Shown here: one piece after another, positions 1-4,583 of the stretch
Position numbering within the stretch: the stretch's first letter is position 1
Layout of the letters: the number at the start of each line of letters is the position of its first letter
From: an uncultured bacterium
Lineage (GTDB): Bacteria; Bacillota; Clostridia; Oscillospirales; Oscillospiraceae
DNA: 18,016 nucleotides
Direction: 5' to 3'
Assembly (NCBI GenBank): GCA_947364395.1
Contig: CANASS010000041.1
Location: forward strand, 1 to 18,016
Position numbers and translations under genes: made by a program
The notes under the pieces: generated by a model
Seen by the model: only the letters and a program-made list of their open reading frames with translations
What the model was told of the DNA's origin: nothing
The model's database searches: none

Positions 1-15
1 TTACCTCATATATAT

Positions 16-45
16 GAAAAAGTCTGCCCCTCGGCAGACTTTTTC
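16..45. terminator. Intrinsic terminator hairpin, possibly bidirectional
   Basis: A perfect 13-bp stem has arms at 16-28 and 33-45 around a CCTC loop. The A run on one side and T run on the other are built into the stem, so it could terminate transcription on either strand. It most likely closes a gene lying left of the window. Confidence 0.75.
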
Positions 46-55
46 GACAGGCTGA

Positions 56-81
56 GGGGCGGAGGGATTTCCCTCCGCCCC
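56..81. repeat. GC-rich 11-bp perfect hairpin
   Basis: Arms at 56-66 and 71-81 pair perfectly around an ATTT loop. It directly follows the first terminator hairpin. It has no good T run on the plus strand (TTCAATC), so it is either a secondary terminator or an mRNA-end stabilising structure. Confidence 0.5.
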
Positions 82-103
82 TTCAATCTTAAAAATCAAT
101 TCA

Positions 104-132
104 TAGACATGCCGCCGCTTTTGTGCTATGAT
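104..132 (+). promoter_or_regulatory. Promoter for the lipoprotein gene
   Basis: A -35-like TAGACA lies at 104-109 and a -10-like TATGAT at 127-132, with a 17-bp spacer and an extended -10 TGC just before it. The start codon of the lipoprotein gene lies 57 bases downstream. Confidence 0.55.
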
Positions 133-188
133 GGGATGCACAGACAAAATACCCCGGATTCCGACATGACTTTATGGAGGTGCGCCCT

Positions 189-872
189 ATGCGGATAAAA
201 CGGTATGCCGCCCTGTTCCTGGCGGCGGCGCTGGCCCTGTCCCTGGCCGGATGCGGCATGAATGAGGACAAAAACAAGGACAAGGATGGCGGCATGACCA
301 TTGCCCCCGCCCAACTTACCGGAGAGGAACAAAAGCTGGCCGACCTGCTGGCCCTGGGCATGGAGTCCCACCACATCTTCTCTTTCCAGGCCAAGGGCGC
401 CAAATCCCTCCACTTCAACGTCTATGAGCTGGTGGACGGCGAGTGGAGCCCTCTCCCCGGCGGCGGAGGCGGCGGGCTGTCCGAGGAGAGCGGCCGCATC
501 GCCCTGACCTTTGGTAAAATGACTGAAGGGGTCCGGCTGGCCTATCAGACGGAGCAGGACAATATCTCCACCTCCTTCCAGATCACCCCGGCGGACGACG
601 TGTCCAACATGGCCTTTGCCACCTCCACCTTGGACACCGCCCCCACCGTCATCGAGCTGGATCAGGAAATCCCCTTGGTTATCCAAATCGCCACATCTCA
701 AAACGAACTTCGTATGTATAAAGTGGACTACTTCGGGATGCCCCGGGAGCTGGCCAAGACAGGCTATGAGCACATCTACGCCATCACCGTCACATTCAGC
801 GTCCAGGACTTTGGAACGGCTCCCTCCGCGCCCTCCGCCCCGCCGTCGGCGGAGCCTTCCCCCGCGGAATAA
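189..872 (+). CDS. Putative lipoprotein of unknown function
   Basis: A 227-residue protein with a type II signal peptide: MRIKR, a hydrophobic alanine/leucine core, and the lipobox LAGC with the modified cysteine at residue 22. The mature protein should therefore be lipid-anchored on the outer face of the membrane. The start at 189 is chosen over an in-frame ATG at 174 because GGAGG at 176-180 lies 8 bases before 189 and overlaps the earlier ATG. After the cysteine come a short charged linker (NEDKNKDKD), a globular region of about 170 residues including a five- to six-glycine stretch near residue 95, and a low-complexity Pro/Ser/Ala tail (SAPSAPPSAEPSPAE). I recognise no family and see no catalytic motif. 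The gene is monocistronic, with its own promoter and terminator. The lipoprotein call is firm; the function is unknown. Confidence 0.85.
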   Translation: MRIKRYAALFLAAALALSLAGCGMNEDKNKDKDGGMTIAPAQLTGEEQKLADLLALGMESHHIFSFQAKGAKSLHFNVYELVDGEWSPLPGGGGGGLSEESGRIALTFGKMTEGVRLAYQTEQDNISTSFQITPADDVSNMAFATSTLDTAPTVIELDQEIPLVIQIATSQNELRMYKVDYFGMPRELAKTGYEHIYAITVTFSVQDFGTAPSAPSAPPSAEPSPAE

Positions 873-880
873 GAAAAACC

Positions 881-910
881 GCCCCCCGGTTTCCGCCGGG
901 GGGCGTTCTT
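881..910. terminator. Bidirectional terminator between the convergent lipoprotein and HAD genes
   Basis: Arms GCCCCCCGG (881-889) and CCGGGGGGC (896-904) pair perfectly around a 6-base loop. GTTCTT follows on the plus strand and GGTTTTTCTT follows on the minus strand, so it can serve both genes. It begins 8 bases after the lipoprotein stop. Confidence 0.8.
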
Positions 911-1584
911 CATACTTCCAGCCAGCTTTTCAATTCGGCCAGGTCCTGGGCGATATGTACGTACGGGAACCGCTCAAAGGCCGGGGCCTTTGTGGTGCCG
1001 TTGAGCACCGCGCAGAACTGACAGCGCCCCGCCTGGGCGGTGGCGGCGTCGATGACCGTGTCGCCGCAGAACAGCACGTCCTCCGCTTCCAGGCCCAGCC
1101 GCTCCAGCGCCATCCGCAGTCCCTCCGGGTTCGGCTTGGAGTGCTGCACCTCGTCGCCGCCGATCACCAGGTCCAGCAGGTCCAGCCGGTCCTGGTGCTC
1201 AAAAATGCGCCGGATGGTGTCTCCGGGCTTGGTGGACACGATGGCGGTGCGCACGCCCGCGCTTTTCAGCGCCTCCAGCAAATCCGCCGCGCCGGGGAAG
1301 AGGGTGGTGCCTTCGATCATCAGCGTCCGTCCGGCCCCCTGGGCCTTCACCCCCACCGTCTCCTGGAAGGTGCAGAAAAAGGTCTCCTGCCGCTCCGGGT
1401 CGTGGTCGCCGGTGATAAGGGAGTACCCGTCCGCCAGGGTCAGGCCGATGGTGGGCCGGACTTGGTCCACCGTGGGGGGGTCCAGCCCCAGGGCGGCGAA
1501 GCCCAGGCGGTAGCCCTCGGCAATCGCCGGGGTGGAGTCTCCCAGGGTGTAGTCAAAGTCGAAAAATACCCCTTGATACTTCAT
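910..1584 (-). CDS. HAD-superfamily hydrolase, phosphoglycolate-phosphatase-like
   Basis: A 224-residue cytoplasmic phosphatase of the haloacid dehalogenase superfamily. Motif I is DFDYT, with nucleophile Asp9 and acid/base Asp11. Motif II is IVST around Ser117, motif III is the lysine in HSKPNP (Lys150), and motif IV is GDTVID (Asp175 and Asp179, metal ligands). The region between motifs I and II (about residues 15-90) is an alpha-helical C1-type cap, as in Gph/PGMB-like members that act on small phosphorylated metabolites; the real substrate cannot be read from the sequence. The ATG is preceded by CGAGG 8 bases upstream. The gene is monocistronic and converges on the lipoprotein gene. A small inverted-repeat element ends 36 bases upstream of the start, so the native promoter has probably been displaced or replaced. 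The family is certain and the substrate unknown. Confidence 0.93.
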   Translation of the reverse strand: MKYQGVFFDFDYTLGDSTPAIAEGYRLGFAALGLDPPTVDQVRPTIGLTLADGYSLITGDHDPERQETFFCTFQETVGVKAQGAGRTLMIEGTTLFPGAADLLEALKSAGVRTAIVSTKPGDTIRRIFEHQDRLDLLDLVIGGDEVQHSKPNPEGLRMALERLGLEAEDVLFCGDTVIDAATAQAGRCQFCAVLNGTTKAPAFERFPYVHIAQDLAELKSWLEV

Positions 1585-1619
1585 GATATGACCTCGGTTA
1601 TTTTAGTTGGCCTCCTTAA

Positions 1620-1885
1620 GGAACCTCTGAACAAATGCGTCTGCGGCGCTTTGTGGATCTTTTTCGCCACAACTTCGTTGTGATTTCTTGAAATAAACAC
1701 AATTATTCCTGCGAAATCCCGCCTTCGTCGGCGCGAGCTCCGCATCACTCGCTTCCGGCTGACGCCGAAAGCTCGCTCACTACGCTGCGCCTCCTCTCCC
1801 CGCAAAGCCAAAGGACGGCTTTGCGGGGCCCCCAACAGCAAAAAATCTCTCGCAAATCGCTCTTGCCGATTTATTCAGAGGTTCC
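1620..1885. mobile_element. 266-bp MITE-like element with 17-bp terminal inverted repeats
   Basis: The ends GGAACCTCTGAACAAAT (1620-1636) and the complement of 1869-1885 match at 16 of 17 positions. TTAA flanks both ends (1616-1619 and 1886-1889), as expected for a 4-bp target duplication. The element carries no transposase and its inner frames have no coding character, so it is non-autonomous. The ends (GGAA...GAA.AA) and a YTAR-type target recall IS5-group insertion sequences, but that is from memory and tentative. Inside are a small CACAAC/GTTGTG hairpin (1668-1682) and a larger repeat module (1725-1832). It lies directly upstream of the HAD gene and 54 bases downstream of the sigma-like gene. 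Confidence 0.85.
1725..1832 (+). repeat. Dispersed palindromic repeat module, copy 1 (inside the MITE)
   Basis: A module of about 108 bp begins TCGTCGGC and ends in a perfect 12-bp hairpin (arms 1798-1809 CCCCGCAAAGCC and 1817-1828, loop 1810-1816) followed by CCCC. It resembles the minus-strand segment 9029-8924 along its whole length: shared TCGTCGGC start, a TCGCTTCC block, GCTGYGCCTCCTCTCCC, then a hairpin with an AAAGC...GCTTT stem and a GGGGYCCCC end. Confidence 0.75.
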
Positions 1886-1943
1886 TTAAGGCCGTTCAAG
1901 GAATCATACCACAGCCGGGGGCAGTTTTCAACTCTTAATATAT

Positions 1944-2261
1944 TTAACTATTTGCCTGCTCCAGCAGGTTGGCCGCGCCGTAGCGCAGACAGCGGTACAG
2001 CCGCTGCCGTCCCCGCTTCAGGGTCCGGGACACGGTGGACTTGTTCACCCCGAACTGCTGGGCGATGGCCTCCATGCTCATGCCTTTGCCGTAGTAGAGC
2101 ATCATGTACTCTCGCTGGCGCTGGGTGATATCCTGGCGCAGGGCGTGGGTCAGGTTGCGCTTGAGGCGGTTCATCTGCTCCTTGTTGTCCTGGGCCATCA
2201 GCTCGGTGTATACCGCCAAATCCACCATGCCGAAGGTGTTGTCGTAAGAAACGGTCTGCAT
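1944..2261 (-). CDS. Sigma-70 region 4-like helix-turn-helix protein
   Basis: A 105-residue basic protein whose C-terminal half is a helix-turn-helix of the sigma region 4 / LuxR-like type: ITQRQREYMMLYYGKGMS, then MEAIAQQFGVNKSTVSRTLKRG, with a Ser-Thr-Val-Ser-Arg recognition helix at about residues 75-85. No sigma region 2 is present, so it cannot be a complete sigma factor. It may be a small DNA-binding regulator or an anti-/co-sigma type partner. The ATG has an excellent AAAGGAGG site 9 bases upstream, located inside the end of the preceding gene. It is the last gene of a tightly packed three-gene unit (3-base gap to the coiled-coil gene). I see no clear terminator before the MITE. Similar small HTH proteins occur in phages and integrative elements, but nothing else here indicates a prophage. 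Confidence 0.8.
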   Translation of the reverse strand: MQTVSYDNTFGMVDLAVYTELMAQDNKEQMNRLKRNLTHALRQDITQRQREYMMLYYGKGMSMEAIAQQFGVNKSTVSRTLKRGRQRLYRCLRYGAANLLEQANS

Positions 2262-2264
2262 CGG

Positions 2265-2522
2265 TCAAGTCCTCCTTTTACGCCGCGGTGATGTGACGGC
2301 CCCGGCCTGCCGGGGAGCGTGCTTTTCGTAATAGTGCTCCAGATGGCGGGCCACCGCCCGCACGTCCCGGTACATGGAGCGCAGGGGACGGGCCCGCCCC
2401 TCCAGCTGGCGCCGCCGCTCCTCGTCCGCGGACTCCCTGCCCGCCTGTTCCAGCTCCACGATGCGCCGGCGCAGGTCCGCCGCAGTCTGGGTGTATTCCA
2501 GAGATAGTTCGTATAAGGTCAT
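2265..2522 (-). CDS. Small coiled-coil protein of unknown function
   Basis: An 85-residue, highly charged protein rich in Arg, Glu and Ala. From residue 5 to about 70 it reads as two long amphipathic helices (YTQTAADLRRRIVELEQAG and RSMYRDVRAVARHLEHYYEK), which suggests a helical hairpin or coiled-coil dimer. The tail RRKRRT is strongly basic. No membrane segment or catalytic motif is visible. The start has an AAAAGGAG site about 14 bases upstream, longer than ideal, but no alternative in-frame start exists nearby. The stop lies 3 bases before the start of the sigma-like HTH gene, so the two are probably translationally coupled; a role as its partner is possible but unproven. Confidence 0.65.
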   Translation of the reverse strand: MTLYELSLEYTQTAADLRRRIVELEQAGRESADEERRRQLEGRARPLRSMYRDVRAVARHLEHYYEKHAPRQAGAVTSPRRKRRT

Positions 2523-2546
2523 ATGCCGTCTTTCGTGCTCCTTTTC

Positions 2547-2768
2547 TCAAACAATGTCGGGGCGGTCCTGGGGCGTGCCCCGCCCCGCCCGGCGCAGATG
2601 GGCGGCGAAATACGCCCTGGCGTACCGCCCCAGGCAGTATTCGCACACCGCCCGGCCCTCCAGCGCAAAGTATGGGTCGCCAGGGTAAAGCTCCCCCCGG
2701 CACAGATGGCATTGCTCCGCCGGAGCAGCCTGAAAATTTCCTTCTGCCGTTTTCTTCCATCCTCTCAT
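2547..2768 (-). CDS. Small CxxC/CxxC zinc-knuckle protein, unknown function
   Basis: A 73-residue protein with two cysteine pairs, CHLC (residues 20-23) and CEYC (about 42-45), separated by a segment predicted to form a short beta hairpin (GELYPGDPYFALEGRAV). This is the usual layout of a treble-clef or ribbon-type structural zinc site. The C-terminal third is basic. It is the first gene of the three-gene minus-strand unit and starts only about 30 bases from the divergent tRNA promoter. The start at 2768 has only a weak A/G-rich ribosome site (AAAAAAGG). An overlapping frame beginning at 2760 lacks recognisable protein features and was not chosen. The function is unknown; the zinc site is inferred from the cysteine spacing. 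Confidence 0.6.
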   Translation of the reverse strand: MRGWKKTAEGNFQAAPAEQCHLCRGELYPGDPYFALEGRAVCEYCLGRYARAYFAAHLRRAGRGTPQDRPDIV

Positions 2769-2796
2769 TATTTTTTTGCCTTTTTTAAAAAAGCTG

Positions 2797-2825
2797 TTGA
2801 CAAATTAACCTCCCGCTGTTATAAT
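2797..2825 (+). promoter_or_regulatory. Perfect-consensus promoter of the tRNA pair
   Basis: TTGACA (2797-2802), a 17-bp spacer and TATAAT (2820-2825) match the sigma-A consensus at all 12 positions. The first mature tRNA base is 31 bases after the -10 box, leaving a short leader. Such strong promoters are usual for stable RNA genes. Confidence 0.93.
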
Positions 2826-2855
2826 AACCATCGTTGTGAACGCGGAAGCTGCTAC

Positions 2856-2931
2856 GCTGGTGTAGCTCAGCTGGTAGAGCAGCTGATTTGTAATCAGCAG
2901 GTCGGGGGTTCGAATCCGTCCACCAGCTCCA
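2856..2931 (+). tRNA. tRNA-Thr (anticodon UGU)
   Basis: A full cloverleaf: acceptor GCTGGTG (2856-2862) pairs with CACCAGC (2921-2927), the D arm is GCTCAGCTGGTAGAGC, the anticodon stem GCTGA/TCAGC encloses loop TTTGTAA with anticodon TGT, and the T loop is TTCGAAT. A U discriminator and an encoded CCA (2929-2931) follow. It decodes ACA and, by wobble, other threonine codons. It is co-transcribed with the following tRNA-Tyr. Confidence 0.96.
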
Positions 2932-2953
2932 CCTTTTTCCGCCAACTGCATAC

Positions 2954-3038
2954 GGAGGAGTACCCAAGTGGCCAAAGGGGACAGACTGTAAATCTGCTGG
3001 CTTTGCCTTCGATGGTTCGAATCCATCCTCCTCCACCA
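2954..3038 (+). tRNA. tRNA-Tyr (anticodon GUA)
   Basis: A type II tRNA with a long variable arm, as expected for bacterial tRNA-Tyr. Acceptor GGAGGAG (2954-2960) pairs with CTCCTCC (3028-3034). The anticodon loop CTGTAAA carries GTA. The T stem GATGG/CCATC encloses TTCGAAT. Discriminator A3035 and an encoded CCA (3036-3038) complete it. It lies 22 bases after tRNA-Thr on the same transcript. Confidence 0.96.
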
Positions 3039-3065
3039 TGCCGGAGCAAAGTCCGCTCCGCCTGA

Positions 3066-3094
3066 GTCTCCTACCCTCTGGGTGGGAGACTTTT
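3066..3094 (+). terminator. Terminator of the tRNA operon
   Basis: An 11-bp stem (3066-3076 with 3080-3090, one G-U pair) around loop TCT is followed by TTTT (3091-3094). It lies 28 bases after the tRNA-Tyr CCA. Confidence 0.85.
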
Positions 3095-3181
3095 GCTATC
3101 CTCCCTTGCTCCCCCCTTTTCCACGAAAACCGAAGGGCGTTTTCGCAGGGGTTCCCCGCTGCGTTGATATCTCTGTTTCAT
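3071..3181 (-). pseudogene. Possible 5' stump of a lost gene (36-codon frame)
   Basis: An ATG at 3181 is preceded by an excellent AAAAAGGAGG site 8 bases upstream and by a palindrome at 3202-3223. This is the layout of an autoregulated regulator gene. The frame MKQRYQRSGEPLRKRPSV... then runs straight into the degenerate repeat hairpin and ends at 3071 inside the tRNA terminator. Only about the first 8-9 codons could therefore be ancestral coding sequence. I read it as the start of a gene whose body was deleted or replaced when repeat sequence arrived. A genuine 36-residue peptide is an alternative but is poorly supported. Confidence 0.35.
3105..3162 (+). repeat. Degenerate copy of the palindromic repeat module (hairpin part only)
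   Basis: The segment has CCACGAAAACCGAAGGGCG followed by TTTTCGCAGGGGTTCCCCG. It lines up with the hairpin of the mrnC/rqcH insert read on its minus strand (CCCACGAAAGCCGGAGGGCG, then CTTTCGTGGGGTCCCCG). The loop CCGRAGGGCG is nearly identical. The stem here has decayed to 7 bp (3124-3130 with 3139-3145). The upstream half of the module is not clearly recognisable. Confidence 0.55.
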
Positions 3182-3201
3182 TCGTCGAACCTCCTTTTTA
3201 T

Positions 3202-3223
3202 AATTGAAACTGTTGTTTCATTT
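3202..3223. promoter_or_regulatory. Palindromic operator-like site
   Basis: Arms AATTGAAAC (3202-3210) and GTTTCATTT (3215-3223) pair at 8 of 9 positions around TGTT. It sits just upstream of the Shine-Dalgarno of the stump frame on the minus strand, the usual position of a repressor operator. The rest of the 3224-3388 gap shows nothing recognisable apart from repeated TTTGCA motifs at about 3363-3383. Confidence 0.45.
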
Positions 3224-3388
3224 GACTCTCTAAAGATACCACGTCTGTTTCCATAAGTCAAGGGCGAAGAGGAAGATTTTTTTTGCCGATTTTGGAAAAG
3301 GTCCCTGAAAAATGGACAGCATAGCATTGAAGTGTTGCACGCTGGTACTTCTCCGGCCTGGATTTGCAAAGGTTTTGCACTTTGCCCG

Positions 3389-3417
3389 TTGACGTGGGGC
3401 CGCGGCGGGAGTATGAT
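3389..3417 (+). promoter_or_regulatory. Promoter of the alpha/beta hydrolase gene
   Basis: TTGACG (3389-3394), a 17-bp spacer and TATGAT (3412-3417) match the consensus at 10 of 12 positions. The start codon is 26 bases after the -10 box, with GGGGAGG at 3432-3437 as its ribosome site. Confidence 0.8.
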
Positions 3418-3443
3418 GAAAAAAAGGAGTTGGGGAGGCAGCC

Positions 3444-4403
3444 ATGGAGAAGAAAACCACCTATGGACTGCTGGGGCTGGCTGCGGCGGGCGCAGGCGCC
3501 GCCGGGGGCTGGACTGCCCTGGGCAGTTATCTCTATAATCAATTCATGATTCCCCTGGCCCGGGAGCTGGACGAGCCGGAGGTCAACGACTATCAGGCCC
3601 AGGGCCGGGCCTGGGCCCGGAGCCGGGCGGGCTTCCGGGAGGCCGTCATCCGGTCCGCCGACGGGCTGGCCCTGTGGGCGGCGGTGGCGCCCGGTGCGCC
3701 GGAGAGCCGCCGGTGGGCCGTCTGCCTCCACGGCTACCGGGACACCTACGAGTCCATAGGGGCCATTGCCCGGTGGTACAATGACCGGGGCTGGAACGTG
3801 CTCATGCCCGACCAGAGGGGCCACGGCAGCAGCGAGGGCGGCTATGTGGGCTGGGGCTATGACGAGCGGCTGGATGTGGTGGGCTGGGCCACCTACATCG
3901 CCCGGAAGGACCCGGAGGCGGAGATTCTCCTCCACGGGGTGTCCATGGGGGCGGCCAGCGTGCTCATGGCCGCCGGAGGGGCCATGCCCCGCCAGGTGCG
4001 GGGGGTGGTCTCCGACTGCGCCTACACTTCCATTGAGGCGGAGATGCGCTACCTCCTGGGCCGCTGGCGGAAGATATCCGGCGGCGTGCCCCTGCCCGGA
4101 GGGCTGCTGTTTTCCGCCCTGCGCAAGACCGCCCTGCGGCGGGCGGGCTATGACCTGCGGGACGCCGCCCCCATTCAGGCGGTGGCACGCTCAAGGACCC
4201 CCACGCTGTTCATCCACGGCGTGGACGACGATTTCGTGCCCGCCTCCATGATGGGCAGGCTGTACCAGGCCGCCCGGTGCCCCAAGCGTTTCCTGTGGAT
4301 GCCCGGCGCGGACCACGCCGCCTCGGTGGGCTCGAACCCGGAGCTGTACTGGGCCACCGTGTCCGGCTTCGTCGAGGACTATTTTCCGGGAAAAAGCGGA
4401 TAA
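3444..4403 (+). CDS. Membrane-anchored alpha/beta hydrolase (S33 / YqkD-like)
   Basis: A 319-residue serine hydrolase with one N-terminal hydrophobic segment (about residues 7-30, Gly/Ala-rich, no signal-peptidase site). It is probably a membrane anchor with the catalytic domain following from about residue 60. The alpha/beta-hydrolase signature is complete: oxyanion motif LHGYRD (95-100), DQRGHG (123-128), nucleophile elbow GVSMG with Ser167, acid Asp262 in HGVDDDFVP, and His291 in GADHAAS. It resembles the clan of YqkD/Bem46-type or serine-aminopeptidase-like hydrolases, whose substrates (esters, lipids or peptides) cannot be told apart by sequence. The region between strands 6 and 7 (about residues 200-245) forms a basic lid. 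It is monocistronic, with its own promoter and terminator, so the neighbours give no hint of substrate. Confidence 0.93.
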   Translation: MEKKTTYGLLGLAAAGAGAAGGWTALGSYLYNQFMIPLARELDEPEVNDYQAQGRAWARSRAGFREAVIRSADGLALWAAVAPGAPESRRWAVCLHGYRDTYESIGAIARWYNDRGWNVLMPDQRGHGSSEGGYVGWGYDERLDVVGWATYIARKDPEAEILLHGVSMGAASVLMAAGGAMPRQVRGVVSDCAYTSIEAEMRYLLGRWRKISGGVPLPGGLLFSALRKTALRRAGYDLRDAAPIQAVARSRTPTLFIHGVDDDFVPASMMGRLYQAARCPKRFLWMPGADHAASVGSNPELYWATVSGFVEDYFPGKSG

Positions 4404-4413
4404 TTGGAAATGC

Positions 4414-4450
4414 AAAATTCCCGGTTTGGCCTGTCAAGCCGGGAATTTTT
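4414..4450 (+). terminator. Terminator of the hydrolase gene
   Basis: A 15-bp stem (4414-4428 with 4435-4449, one G-U pair) around loop GCCTGT has its A run and T run inside the stem. It lies 10 bases after the hydrolase stop. Confidence 0.88.
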
Positions 4451-4490
4451 GACGATTATGAGAAATATATGGAAAACTGAACATTTTTAG

Positions 4491-4519
4491 TTGACATTCA
4501 AAAGGAAAACACATATAGT
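4491..4519 (+). promoter_or_regulatory. Promoter of the pullulanase gene
   Basis: TTGACA (4491-4496), a 17-bp spacer and TATAGT (4514-4519) match the consensus at 11 of 12 positions. The leader to the GTG start is about 60 bases. No cre-like or other operator is evident. Confidence 0.85.
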
Positions 4520-4583
4520 ATTTAGGCTGGAATGTAACACCGCTGCGTTTCAGCCAATCCAATTATAACAGTGGGGAATCTGT

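Noticed and set aside
1668..1682. Small CACAAC/GTTGTG hairpin in the MITE as a separate regulatory site
   Set aside because: Too short and inside the mobile element; counted as part of it.
1581..1841. An 86-codon minus-strand frame upstream of the HAD gene
   Set aside because: It lies almost entirely in the MITE and its repeat hairpin. The translation is Arg/Ser-rich and reflects repeat sequence.
2278..2760. A 160-codon minus-strand frame overlapping the zinc-knuckle and coiled-coil genes
   Set aside because: Gly/Pro/Ala-rich with no structure, whereas the alternative frames give a paired-CxxC protein and a coherent helical protein with good spacing.
2523..3065. A 180-codon plus-strand frame across the tRNA genes
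   Set aside because: It reads through two intact tRNA genes and their promoter and is antisense to the zinc-knuckle gene.
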